Source: Trichoplax adhaerens (Eukaryota; Placozoa; Uniplacotomia; Trichoplacea; Trichoplacidae). Taken from it: a stretch of 64,000 nucleotides of DNA. The position numbers and the translations under genes were made by a program. Position 1 is the stretch's first letter; every line of letters starts with the position of its first letter. The notes below the pieces were generated by a model. The model was not told the origin of the DNA. It saw only the letters and a program-made list of their open reading frames with translations, and did no database searches. The stretch covers positions 1-64,000 of the forward strand of contig NW_002060978.1 of NCBI RefSeq assembly GCF_000150275.1, given 5' to 3'. This document shows positions 1-12,400 of the stretch, one piece after another.

Positions 1-165
1 CCTAACCCTAACCCTAACCCTAACCCGAACCCTAACCCTAACCCTAACCCCTAACCCTAACCCTAACCCTAACCCTAACCCTAACCCTAACCCTAACCCT
101 AACCCTAACCCTAACCCTAACCCTAACCCTAACCCTAACCCTAACCCTAACCCTAACCCTAACCC
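1..165. repeat. Telomere, (CCCTAA)n array
   Basis: The C-rich strand of the TTAGGG repeat runs from base 1 to about 165 as roughly 27 units read 5' to 3', the orientation expected at the left end of a chromosome. Two irregular units are visible near the distal end: a CCCGAA variant around 25-30 and an extra C (CCCCTAA) around 49. The array stops at CCCCATTT near 165, and unique sequence follows with no obvious subtelomeric satellite. Confidence 0.98.
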
Positions 166-1778
166 CATTTAGCACGGATTTCATATCTAATATCCATTAC
201 TGAAAAGGTATCTAAAAAATAATTGAGTGTATATCTAGAGAAATTAAGGATTGTATTACTAATTATCCGTTCGATATCGATTCAGGATTTAACCTTTATT
301 AACACCATTGATGATACCGATAATTCTAAATTAAGTAACTGTAATTACAATTTTAGCTGTTTAATGCTCCTTAATTAAAAAATGATATTAAAGATTTTAT
401 CATTCATAAAAAATGAGTAGTTTGGATACATCTGTAAATCGAATGCAGAAGGTAGTCTCTACAAATTAGATGTCATTTAACCCTAACCATAAACGGCAAT
501 ACAAGTAGATACAACAGTGAATTAGATTCTCAATAGGGATTATATTGTTTTCTACGATTATTATTTTATCACTGATCATATTTATTGTGGTATATTTCAT
601 AAAGTAAATGTGGATTTTGATCTAAAGTAGTCATATGCTTAATGAAATGAATACAAATCTATACTTGGATTGTTTCTCAATTAAACTTTTGTATTTATGA
701 AACTGATACAACATACGTATCTTACTATAATATTAAGTAATGAAATGATATCGGTACTGAGCCAATGTTATTGTTTAACATAATTTTCTCTGTTTATGGG
801 TATGTAATGATATTACATATAGATGTCGATTAAATCCAAGATTGTCTAGTGCTAATATAAATGAACCGGAAAAAAAATGAAATAATCACCACAACATCGG
901 CCAACGGTTCTACGATGATATGAGGTTCTGCAAATTAGCAGCTAGCTGCTATATCATTAAGTTAGATTATGGCACAGATTTTTTTTGAAGTATTAGTTCC
1001 ATCTTGAAAGTTCTTTATGAACATACGAACAAAGTCTGCAGTCTTCAACAGATCTGAAACTAGAATCGCCATCTTGAATAGCTTGCGTAAGTCTTACATT
1101 TTTATGAGCGCAAAATAGTAAGTACTGATGAAGGTCAAGGACCAATTTTAATTATAGAGATTTGCTTAATCTGTTCTGGCGCCTCATAAATTATCTGTCG
1201 ATTCTTATTTATTCAGCAAATTAATACACTGCAGATATACGATGTAAGTAACATTACAAATTTTCTGATGCCCAACACTATCTTAATTCTAAAAACAAAA
1301 TTTTATTAGCAACTTTATACGATCTTAGATAATTAGCAAACATAGTTAAAAACAACTTATGAAACGTTTATCATGCTCAGATAGCAATCATCGTATTTAT
1401 TCCTGAATGCCCTCAAATTTGTTACTGATCTACTGCTGATATAATCTAAAAGTACGCACAGTTTCTGTTACTTATGCTCAATGAAGCATGAGTCAAGTCG
1501 TTTAGACCCTTAAATATTCAACTAAGTCAAAATTTTAGGATAAAAGACAAGTCGAAAATTAGTTTTATGAAATTACTACCAATTACAGCTAGAATACAGT
1601 TAGCTAAGTGTCAAAGTCCGATTAGGTCTCCTGTCTTTAAAATCTAAATTTCTGATACCTTCTGCAATTATATAAAGTCATAGTAAAAATTATGAAAGAT
1701 TGTTACGAAAAACTGCAACTTTGAAAACATTCCATGCGACGCTTTCCGTCCATCAGGATCTCGCTAGATCCAAAAAAT
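166..1778. other. Subtelomeric non-coding stretch
   Basis: This AT-rich sequence lies between the telomere and the stop codon of the kinesin gene. I see no coding exon with splice signals on either strand. A lone telomere-like piece (AACCCTAACC) occurs near 478-488. Two copies of a CCATCTTGAA motif occur near 1000 and 1068, similar to a YY1-type core. The right part probably holds the 3' untranslated region of the leftward kinesin gene. Confidence 0.6.
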
Positions 1779-4700
1779 TTATTTCTTGTCACCCTTCGCT
1801 TTTAGTTTCTCCATTTCTACATAATAAGGGATCCTCACTGAATAATCAATTTAAGATCATAAAGAAACGGTATTGGACGATTACCTTGCTGAAGCTTTTG
1901 ATTCTCTTGCGCTAATTCAGAGTTTCTGGATGACAAATAAATAGCATCTTGTATTGATTCTTCAAGAAGTGATCTATAGGATTGGTCCATGGTGGCTTTT
2001 TGCTGTTCAAAAACGTCCCTGTAGTTTCGGAAGGTCTAACGTACAATTCAGAAGAAACCTTTAATATCATGGGTCTTAATATACGGGTATATTCTATGCA
2101 GAGAGAAGCAGTCCTACTTGAAATTGCTGAAGTTTTTGAATTTCGAATGCTTCCTTATGGCGTTTATAAACATTGTTGATATCGTCCTCCAATCTTGCCT
2201 TTTCCTGTTGCAATTTACTGATCTACAAATTTGTCAACAGTAATTTACGAGTAAGTTAGTTTAAGAATCAATGATAAGACATGTACTATAAAACAATACA
2301 TACCTTTAATGTGAGTATTGATCGTTCAGCCTTCATTTCTATTAGATCATTCTCTAGCTTTAGTATTTGTTGTTGCGAGTACTCGATTCCTTCTGCCATT
2401 TTTAACTACAGTCAGAGTATAAATAGCTATTAGATTTACACGTGATGTTAGTTTTTGCCCAAACATGACAGTTTTACCTGTACTTCAGCTTTTTCCTGCT
2501 GAATTTCAACTTTCATTCTTTCTAATTCTTCTTCAATTATTGCATCATCTTCCTTTTCTCGCTTTTTTCTTTCCTCTGCCTAGTATTTGTATTGTTTAAC
2601 TCATGTTATAAAGTAAGTAGACAATGAAACTGTTACTGCTGTACCTCTATGACTTGCTGTATTTCTAAATTGCCGCGGGAAGCACTGTATTGCATTTTAG
2701 CATCCTTAAGTATAAATTATTAGTTTATTAATAACACTAACAGTTGACAGATTATTAAACTATATGGCTACCATTTTTCCTTTTTTCATTTTCTCTTGAT
2801 TTTCTCTTAACCTTTTCTTGACATCTTTCAGGATTTCATTTTCGTGCTTCAATTTCTCTTTAACTTCATTAATTGCATTAACATATTGTTTGGTTTCTTC
2901 TTCTGATCGTTTATCTGAGTAGATTCATTAATATGAATTACATTAAATGGATTTAAAACATCAAGCATTTTCATATATAATAGGTTTGGATTAATAAAAC
3001 AGAAACTGTACTTGATTCTCCAAGCTTTGAATATTCAGATATTCGATTTTGCAAGTCGTCTTTCATTTCATCGACAACACGCCTCTTTTCTTTGTATTCC
3101 AGAGAGAGCTATGCGTAGATTTATAGCAGATTAGTTAATTCAGTTCAATTTAATATTTCTTATTAGATTTTCTTGACGTATAACAAATAATCTTACTGAG
3201 TCCTTTTCTTGCTGCAAGGTAACCAATTTTTCTTTTACTTCTCGGGTATCTTTCTTGTGGATATCAAAAACCCATTCTATCATACCCTATTGGCGATACA
3301 ATTGTTGTAATTTCAACATAAAACTATCATCAACATTGACTTAATCAAAATATTTGATTATTCGAACTGAAAATAACTTAATGTACCATTGCGCTTATGT
3401 ATACGTTACATAGCAGCTACCATCTCTAAATTTAACCACAGTACTCGTATACTAATATCACTTTTAGAGAAATGCTTTGATATCTCTAACCTTTTCAGCA
3501 AGATTGCGACGTCGTTCTTCTTCGTAAATATCAGAGTAGCGTTCCTTCTCGTACCAGGTTTGTCTCTTTGCAACATTAAGGTCTTTAATCATATCCTGTT
3601 TTAAAATTTTGTTGGCATTGTAGGAAAATTTACTAGGTGCAGATCAAATCAATCATTATAAGCTAAATTGACCTCTAGCCTCTGGATGTCTTCCTTATTT
3701 TGCACCGCTGCTTCTGGACTAGTTGAAGCAGTGGCTAATTTCTCTCTAAGTCTGTTTATCTCATCCCTAAGCTCTCTAATAACTCGCATATTGTCATCCT
3801 AGATGCATAAACAAAATTGGAACCCGTTAAAATGCGTTAATGCTATGCATGTCAAGAAAGACAAAGCCAATAAAAAAATCTGAATGTTTTCAACATTTTA
3901 AGCTTATAATATTAATAACCTCTGTTTGCTTAATAGTGTTCTTAATGCTTCGAATAGACTGAGTAAAGTCCAACGTATTTAGCGTTTCCTGATATTTTTC
4001 ACCTATAAATTGTTATTGGATTAACACTATGCTACATGATCCTACTTTTTGCTAAGTACCAACTTCGAAGCTATCTACTCGCAGCGAAATGCTATTTCAA
4101 GAGCCTTCTACCTGATGAAGAAACTGTTCCTATGAATACTGTACAGCTGTTACCGCCAAAAGCATCCTAATTGCACATTAGCGAGAAATAAGCAGAATAA
4201 TATAATCATATAACCATTCTTTAAAGAAAAGCATATACAATAGCAAATTGTAACCTGTAGTATTCGAGTGATTTTACTCTCTCTATATGGTATAACTGTT
4301 CGTTTCTTAGAATTTACGAGGTCTTGTACGACTTTATGAAGAGTGTTGACCCTAAATGAATGGTAGAGTTACTTAAGCATTTATATGTTCCCTAAATGAG
4401 AATGAATATCTAGGGGCTGACAAAATAAATAATGGTTACACTATATATTCTGGCAATTACTAGCTTTTGAATGCCATAGAAGGGATATTCATTTCATGAG
4501 CATTTGTCGAATACTTACCCTTTATTTGTCAGTTCATATCCTGATCCTTGACTATCCTTCTTCCGTGGTGGAGCTGCATACCATTTTTATTAAGTTATGA
4601 ATAATTGAATTTTTGAAAGCTTGAATAACAGTAACTAATTTTACCCAACCAATCTACATTACCAATAACCTCTAATTAATTTTCAGTGTACCTGTTATGC

Positions 4701-6121
4701 TGGCAATCACAATTTTGCTACGTAACCCGAGATCACCAGCATTTTCTTGTTGCTGTTCAATGGTTATGGTATATACATCGTCAGTTCTGCAATGATCGCA
4801 TTGTTAGCCAAGTAGTTTGAAATATACGAGTATGAGCAAAATTCTTAATAAACTTAAAGCAATCAATTAATTTTAATTAACCGTACTTTCTTGCTGCACC
4901 ACCACCTTTCTGGTCTTTCAACAGCTTTTTAACGCGACTACCTTGCTCATATAATTTCGTACAATCTTCGCTTGAGCGTACAACAATTTCAGAAAGACCA
5001 TCTATGTATCTGTGTAAAAGATATTAATGACGCTAATTTTACTTCAAATTCAAAAATAAAACTAAGTGTCGACAAAAAATATTTTAATAGTCTTCCTTAC
5101 AAGCCTAACTGCGGATGTTGTCTAATTTTCATTTCGTTTGAATGAGGATTTAGCAAATCTTGCATTTCTTCATCTCTAACCTATTCGATTTCTAACTGTT
5201 AGTTATATAAGTACAATATATAATTTTAAATCGAAATTAGCGTAGAAAGACCTCGAGAAATGAAGCAGTTGTAAGACAGCGTTTTCCAGATGATTGTAAT
5301 CCTTTGAAAATGGCCTGTGATAGCTGGAATGAATTATAATTATAACACACTTGAAACATAAATCTGGTGCAAAACATCGATAACAACTATGCATCTATAC
5401 ATTAATTAATTCAATAAAGTTGCTAAATTTAGATACTAGTAAGAAAGATCTTCCTACCAGAGGTACAATTCCAACTTGGTCTTCATTTCCTGACAAAGTA
5501 TGGGTTTTACCAGTACCAGCCTTAGCAAAGTAGTTAACGATATCTTTAGCACGATAGATAGTGTACTACAATTAAGAAATATTTACAAAGTACCTGTCCG
5601 TAAGTAACAATTGTTAAGTTCTTTCCAGATAGTGCTTTTTTAATTAGCGGCTCAACAGCATCATGGTATATGCTATCCTAATATTAATGAAACATTATTA
5701 GACGTTATATTTTTATTTCACATCCAAAATAACACCATTGCATAAATGACATCCAGTTTGCATACAGTTTTTGCGTCTGATGAGAAGCTGTAGTCGAAAG
5801 CAAAAGTTTGTTCCTGAAAGACAACAGCAGTAATAAAACGTTTTAGTAATAGTTAGGCAGGCGTTCATCTTTTACTATTTCGCATTAAATCAAAGTACTT
5901 AATATTTTCCTAAAGTTTTCATGAAATTTGATGCAATTACTGTTTACATGTACCTTGGTATCATTTCCAGAAGGATTAGGATTATGAATAATAACTTTTT
6001 CGTTGTGCATTTTAATGATTTTGGTTGCTCCTTGACCAGATTCAGAAGCTGTAATATCATTAACAGCATAGGCAAGTTCAGTTAGAGGAATAGAATTACA
6101 GAAAAACAAACAGAACAACAT
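1779..6121 (-). CDS. Kinesin-motor protein with divergent nucleotide switches and coiled-coil tail
   Basis: I assembled 23 exons, all with GT-AG introns and matching phase, giving about 714 residues. In transcript order they include 5954-6121, 5751-5813, 5594-5677, 5458-5520, 5252-5323, 5101-5180, 4887-5009, 4692-4786, 4519-4573, 4255-4351, 4112-4166, 3920-4002, 3673-3798, 3491-3595, 3197-3286, 3012-3108, 2772-2914, 2645-2704, 2478-2579, 2304-2405, 2118-2222, 1885-2002 and 1779-1837. Residues 1-346 follow the kinesin motor: FAFDYSF, TYGQAGTGKTHT (P-loop, about 102-113), ASFLEVRDEEMQDLLNP, YIDGLSEIVV, IPYRESKITRILQDAFGGNS and ETLNTLDFTQSIRSIKN. The rest is Lys/Glu-rich coiled coil, ending KLKAKGDKK. 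The family normally uses ATP to move on microtubules. Here SSRSH (switch I) is replaced by ARKTD, DLAGSE (switch II) by ASITAP, and RxRP by CNSIP, so ATPase activity is doubtful. The ATG at 6121 follows an in-frame stop, but a further upstream exon cannot be excluded. The kinesin subfamily is not assigned. Confidence 0.88.
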
Positions 6122-7540
6122 AAACCGATATTAAGCCTACCAGAGAAGGGACGACATCGGATAGAGGTTATTATATTCATAGATTCTTCCTAACAATGGT
6201 TAGATCCGCAAATTGCGATAAAAATATTGAAAGATACGAGATTAATTTACTGCGCTAATTATCCTAACTTGCCATTATTTAGTGATTGAAATGAAATCAG
6301 TAATGCTAAATCATAACACATAGTGATACAGTTGGCTTATAAAAGCATTTAAATTGACTATAAGCATAAACAATTATGAAGAGAATAACCTTGTTTGAAT
6401 AGATTAAACTGTATCTTGTTTTATAAAAGAGGAAGTACACGATATACTATATCTACTCCAATTGAACGAATAGATGAGTGAGTATGAACGTAATAAGTTA
6501 AGAAATTTTTAGCTTGTATAAAATCTCAATTTTAAGGAGCTAGATATTGCTATATCAACGGTGGAAATAAGAAACTGTGTTAAAATGATTTCACAGCGAA
6601 GTTTAGTTGCTTACATGCCGTATACACATGTACATGTCCAGTTAAATTAGTTATCATCGAGCATTCTATATCGAAATCGCATGCTTAGATAACATTTTTA
6701 CTGTTAACTTGCTAAAATCGCATGTATAAATTTACTACAACAATCCTCACTAATATAGACCGAAAATCTGTCACTTACGGTACAGAACATAATAACTAGC
6801 AGGAATAACAAACAGAAATATATCACCATTAAGTGTTAACCAATATTATAAATTCTTTGACATTTGAAGCAACATGTAGTAAGGGAATTATTCATACCAT
6901 GTTTGTGCCTCTGGTAATTTTCTTCCTGATTTGTGTATTTGTTATTCAAAAGTTCACCTTCGTGTCCCGTAGGCACTAGTTGCTAGTATTGATAGTCGAA
7001 GGTAGCAGTTATAACTACGGGATTAAACAAAATGCTTTACAGTAAATTGTGGTCAAAGCTTTTACAGATCGAAACTTTTCAATAAAATTGTGAATAACAG
7101 CGACTGGTCTCCAGTAGTAAAGCGATGTAAAGCTTGGACTTACACTTGGAAAGTGCATCTATTTTAAGTGATCTATCTCCAATTAATTAGCTATGGCACA
7201 GTACACAGGTGGATACCGTTGCGGTATATGGTACCGTACAGTATTTCTCTTGCAGTATAACAGCGATATTAAAAGTGACTGATGATCAACACAGTGCAAC
7301 TGGCTATTTCAGGGCCGTTACCAGCGCAACTGCATGATTAAAATAGCTAGCACTATGGTAATTAATAAAGACGGCATTAATGAAGGGAAAACTCCTTTTG
7401 CAGCAATAAGTACAAGAAAATTGCATACTGAAACATTTAGCTCGTTAGCTAGAAATAGCAGTACTGTATTGGTACTGTAGCATGTTATTTGAATTCTGTA
7501 AGATGCCCCGTCCTTTTCTCGTATGACGCAGAACATGACT

Positions 7541-7556
7541 ATTATGACGTCATAAT
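7541..7556. promoter_or_regulatory. Perfect CRE-type palindrome
   Basis: ATTATGACGTCATAAT is a 16-base perfect inverted repeat centred on TGACGTCA, the consensus for CREB/ATF bZIP factors. It lies about 1.4 kb upstream of the kinesin start and 1.9 kb upstream of the PCM1 start. A regulatory role is inferred from the motif only. Confidence 0.45.
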
Positions 7557-7741
7557 CTCTATAGCAACGCTATTTCAACGTTGTGTAGAATGTAATTGGG
7601 CATACTTATGGCATCGTACTGAAACGGGACTCTCCATTGACCATTTTAGTATTCCCCAAATTTCCAACCGGAGATGTTTTAAAGTAATTATCGAGTCTTG
7701 CAGAAGTTTTAAGCAGAAGATCTCTGCAATCTTTATGTGAG

Positions 7742-8350
7742 ATTGTAGTACAGTACAGTGCTGCACTATGCTATACCGGTGAGGAAACTTTATGTACTGT
7801 ATAGTACAGGTATACAGTATGAACGAAATCAGCTCTGATGATAAGCACTGCAGTATACTGTGCATTGTGCAGCATTGTACCATGCCTGTATCGCGCCTGA
7901 TCGCGCCGAAATATTAAATAAAAAAATGATTTATTTATTTAACTGCCCGACTTGGCCAATTTATTTTATAATATAGTATAAACTACCATTCAGTTTCAAC
8001 TTGCAACTAAGAAAGAGTATTACGCTGTCAGATTGTTTTACGCCTTATCACGCAGCCTAGTTCAGAATTTTGTAGACAATCTACGCTCTGGCTCCGGCTA
8101 GACGGATACAGATCTGTTTTCACATGCAGACTGCTGACCATTTAACGTGGAATTCAGTATACCGTACTGTACTTCCGTACAGTGTACAGTACAGTCCAGT
8201 ATTCCTTTGCTATAACCGTACTGTATTGTACAGTACACAGTGTACAGTACTGTACAAGTGTACTGTACAGCCTGAGTACAGCATACCGTACAGTACACGG
8301 CGCAATCGCGCAAATGAATAATCCTGCGTTGTACATACTGTATACATACA
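7742..8350. repeat. Two clusters of TACAG/CTGTA repeats
   Basis: Clusters at about 7742-7880 and 8156-8350 are made of overlapping TACAG, CTGTA, GTACAGTAC and TACTGTAC words in both orientations. They form many short palindromes around GTAC. Open frames here, rich in Tyr, Cys, Thr and Val, are only translations of the repeat. The same word forms a cleaner array near 30921. Confidence 0.85.
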
Positions 8351-9469
8351 CTGTAGAGAAGTACATCAAGCTCGGGTAGATCTTTGGCGCTTCCTGGAAG
8401 GACTGGTATTTCAACAGTTTGACCGATATTTTATCCTATTTGATCCTTCTACGTCTAACCCACTGGTCGCCCTGGCTGCAGTCAGATGGTAAGAAATAGA
8501 CATTATAAAGTACCGTGTCATTTCAGCCTCGATTTTCTCGATGGAGTTAATTTTGAATTAATCATACACGTCTGATCAACGGGTTAATTTCATGACAACA
8601 AGTGCATCAAACGCGTTCTTATATTGGCAGTGCATGATATACAAAATTGAGAGAAAATTCCCAAAGAAATCAATATCGCATAAGTTATCACTGGAAATTA
8701 CTGTAATGTAGTGTACAGTCATATGTATCTTGAAATAAAGACTTGAAGATAATTGAGAAAACAAACATGTAATAAGACTCTTCTAGCTACCGAGCTACTG
8801 TTGCAACGTGGAGGCGGATTCGATGAAGTTGTTTGTGTCTATCAATCAGAATCGATAGACCTGTATTATAAGTAGTATTAAGCACTATATACAGACGACA
8901 CAGTTTACTAGACGACGTCCACAACATCAGCTAGACACTATCTTGGTATTCACCGTTACGGTCGTTATCTTGTGGCATCTACTTTACCGGAATAGATCCT
9001 GTCTGGAAGGACAGGCTATGTACCAACTACTGAGATAATTACAATCTGTAATAAGTCCAATAGTTACATTTTACAACGTACCTAGCGATTTTCAAAATCA
9101 TTGTCAGCAATGACTTCTAAAGCATATGCACAGTAATTTCTTTATTAGAATCATCAAAACTTAAATATTTCACCATTATCTGTATGTGGTAGAAAATTAC
9201 CAATAGCTACTATTGCAGTAAATAAGACGTCATGATTTGACGATGTCGTTCATTAATTACGGTTATATTAATAGTATCAAAGCTTACCCTTATACTGCAT
9301 CTGCTGAAGGTGGATAAATGAATGCATGACAGTCAAATAGTATTAAAAGCCGGTACTATCGATTGAATCGATCTTTTAAGTATAAATAAGGCGACCATAG
9401 GGAGTTAGAAAAATAGATATATTCTATACTGTGACAATGTGCCGATGTCATTGGTGTTCTAGGTAAGAG

Positions 9470-12400
9470 ATGGCTTCCAACTTGAAATACAGCAGCTCTT
9501 CCGAACCGAGACCAAAGCATTTACGGGTGTCAAGAATAACAAATGATCGCACACTAGCTCAATCTGCGCCAAAGCCGTCAAGCAAGGTGAATGGCATAAT
9601 ACTTTATCATATAGCATGGTTTATCCTGCACTATGCCGTTTTATATCAATTGGACAATTCTTAAATGACAAAGTGTTAAATTGCTGAGAAGCCCATGTTA
9701 TTGATAGACGTGCATGCTATAATTCCTATTGTAGTAATTATAGTTAATCAAGCTGCTACTTTTAATCTTAATCAACTTCCCTATGTTGTTATAAAAATTC
9801 GTCATATTTTACTTATACACGTACTTAATACTATACTAGAAGAATGCGACGACACCGTTAGCTACTATGCAAAGTGCTCCTTCGAATGAAAGGTAATTGA
9901 AAATTGATTTGACAGTCATAATAGGAAACGCAGACTACGAAGATCATATGTATTGATTGGCAGCTATAGTAATAACGATGCATAATTAATATGACAATAT
10001 ACGTTGCATACGTGTTGTAAATTTTTGCATATTTTAGCCATCGATTAAAAGATACCATCAATAGAAAAATTGCATTTGATGTTGATGAAGAAGAAATAGT
10101 GAGTTAAATGATATTTCTGTTTATTGCCCCTGTTGAATAAAAATTCCGTAATATGAAATCCTTAAAAATTGTTATTCCTTCTTTCTTTTATTGCAGAATT
10201 CGATGGAGAACGGAATAGATGATATCGAATCGTTTACTACGGAAAATCAAAGCGATATATCAGAAGCGGTTAGTTTGATGATAGTTATACTGTACGTTAT
10301 CTGCTATGAATACGTGTACTTTTAGTACTTCTTTCTTAGTTTTAAAATAACAAGGCATCCACTAAATGCAATATAACTGCTCCTCTATACTGTAGATTGA
10401 CTCTCAGATGGTTTATGAACGCCTGATGCAAGTGAGGGTAAGCTAACACTTTATTGTAGTAACTGTAATATTGTAGATTAATCTGAAATGTTTTACTCTG
10501 TGTGCAATAACAGAAATTTCTTAAGCAAGTTACGCAAAGATATAAAGAACTTCAAACTATAGAAGTTAATGATGATGGTAGAAAGGTATTTGTGACTTAT
10601 ATCTAATACCATTTTCCATTTAATTCTAACAATTGACTTTGTGCTCATGAATACAGAATTTGTATGCACAGCAAAAAATCAGACTTGCTGGATTTATTAA
10701 GACATTAAAGGGACAGGAGCAAGGATATTTAGATCTGATGAGAAAAGTTATGGTAGGTATTTCATTGCAAATGAAACTACATGTGGTATATTTGCAAATA
10801 TTGTGTTAATAGCTTGATTTATCCTCTGAAACCGAACCCTAACTAGAATACTGAGAATGTAAGATCTGAGGCAGACACAGAAAGCAATCTTTCGGAAACA
10901 TTGCGATACGATGATCAAATTGAAACTAATAATCCAACGAATGACTTAGTAATTGATGACTCTAAATTGCTAACAATTTTACAGTTAGATTGTTTCTTTG
11001 CTTACTCGCTTAGATCTAAGTCGAATGCTCTATTGCAGGCGGATGCAACGGAAGATGCCGCAGAAGAGATGAATGCTTTACGAAATAAATATGCGATTAT
11101 GCAAAATATCCTTACGCAACAAAAGGAGGTAAATCGCTGGATATCAGAAGTAAATTATAAAATTTGGATTGATTAAAGGTTTAGTAAATTTTAGCATTGT
11201 CTACGGTTATTAGCTGAATGAACTTCGTAGTCGTCAGGCCGCTTTAGTTGCATTGCAACAGCGATCGCAAGACCGACAAAACGATTTAAAGGTAATTGTA
11301 AAAGAGATCGTATTGCTATCCTATTCATGGCTTCAAGGTTGTTTTTAATACTAATTGAATGAACGTGTTTGCTCAGGATGCATCGAATGACCTATTTGCG
11401 GAGGCAGAACTACCAACAAAAATTGAAAATGTCAGATATGATTTACACTTATCATATTTAACATGAAACAAACTTACTGTCGCAACTCCTTTATTGCCGA
11501 TTTAGGATGAAACGGATAAAAGTAGTGAACCTGAAAGCGCTAATAAACGACAAGCTGAACTTTTAAACAAGATGCTACTATTGAAACATCGGCAACAGCA
11601 GTTAGACGATCTAATAAATCAATATCGCAGCGAGAAACAGCAGATACTTCAAGGTTGTGTATTCCGTTGAATGGGGATAATGTTGATAACAGATAAAAAT
11701 TTAAATTAATGAAGAACTTGGTATAGTAAAGTTGGAGTAGCTCAGAATCAGTTTATAAAGTACTATAGTATGCACTACAGAAAAATGACGATAGTTATTT
11801 GTTAAATTTATAAGTATCAGTAGGCGATTCGAAAAATGCCAGGAATATCGATAGCAATGAAAGGTATCTTCTGTAAAATTTTTCTTTCAATAATGACATC
11901 GAACGTATTGTAACATATAAGTGTATTCCTGTTTTTAACAGCATTCAAGATACAGAAAGTATGGAAAAATTTGCTGACGTCAATGATGATCCGGAGTTAC
12001 TGCAAAAATTAAGGTTAAATTCAAGCATCCTTTATTTTGATTTTAATACTGAAAGCCTAGATCTTATTCAATTTCTAAAACATCTTATCTTAAATTATTC
12101 AGATTATTGCAAGAATCACGATCGCGTGTCGCTCGTTTAAAGGAATTAATTCCTGAGGTTCGTCTAATGTTTTAGATATTTAGCTGAAATTTTACTCGGA
12201 AATCTGATATAAGTCATCAAACATAAAATAGTCGTCAGAATCGATGGCATCATCACAGGTTGTAATAGATGATGAGGAAGAGAATGCCGGTAGCAGTTCG
12301 ATAGACGACAGTCTAGCTATTTCAACGGAAGACCCTGAAATCCAAGAGAAATTAACGTAAGAACTATAGTAACTAGAACTTGTTTGCAATGCCTGAAAGG

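Larger units (their letters stand above)
6122..9469. other. Divergent intergenic region between kinesin and PCM1
   Basis: This 3.3 kb spacer separates the starts of two genes transcribed away from each other, so it should contain both promoters. It contains a perfect CRE palindrome at 7541-7556 and two clusters of TACAG/CTGTA repeats, but no exon I could link to either gene. A short open segment at about 6890-6955 on the minus strand ends at a GT and could be a 5' exon of the kinesin, but nothing confirms it. Confidence 0.6.

Noticed and set aside
1982-2179. Plus-strand open frame near the telomere
   Set aside because: It overlaps two coiled-coil exons of the kinesin on the opposite strand and has no splice or start support.
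5203-5394. Separate small minus-strand gene
   Set aside because: The coding part (5252-5323) is a kinesin exon encoding LSQAIFKGLQ and TTASFLE; the rest is intron.
6890-6955. Possible upstream exon of the kinesin gene on the minus strand
   Set aside because: A GT donor follows an open segment, but no start codon in context and no motor-like sequence supports it. The ATG at 6121 was kept.
10825-10850. Interstitial telomere repeats (also near 478 and 33588)
   Set aside because: Each is only one to one and a half TTAGGG units, which is expected by chance in sequence of this length.
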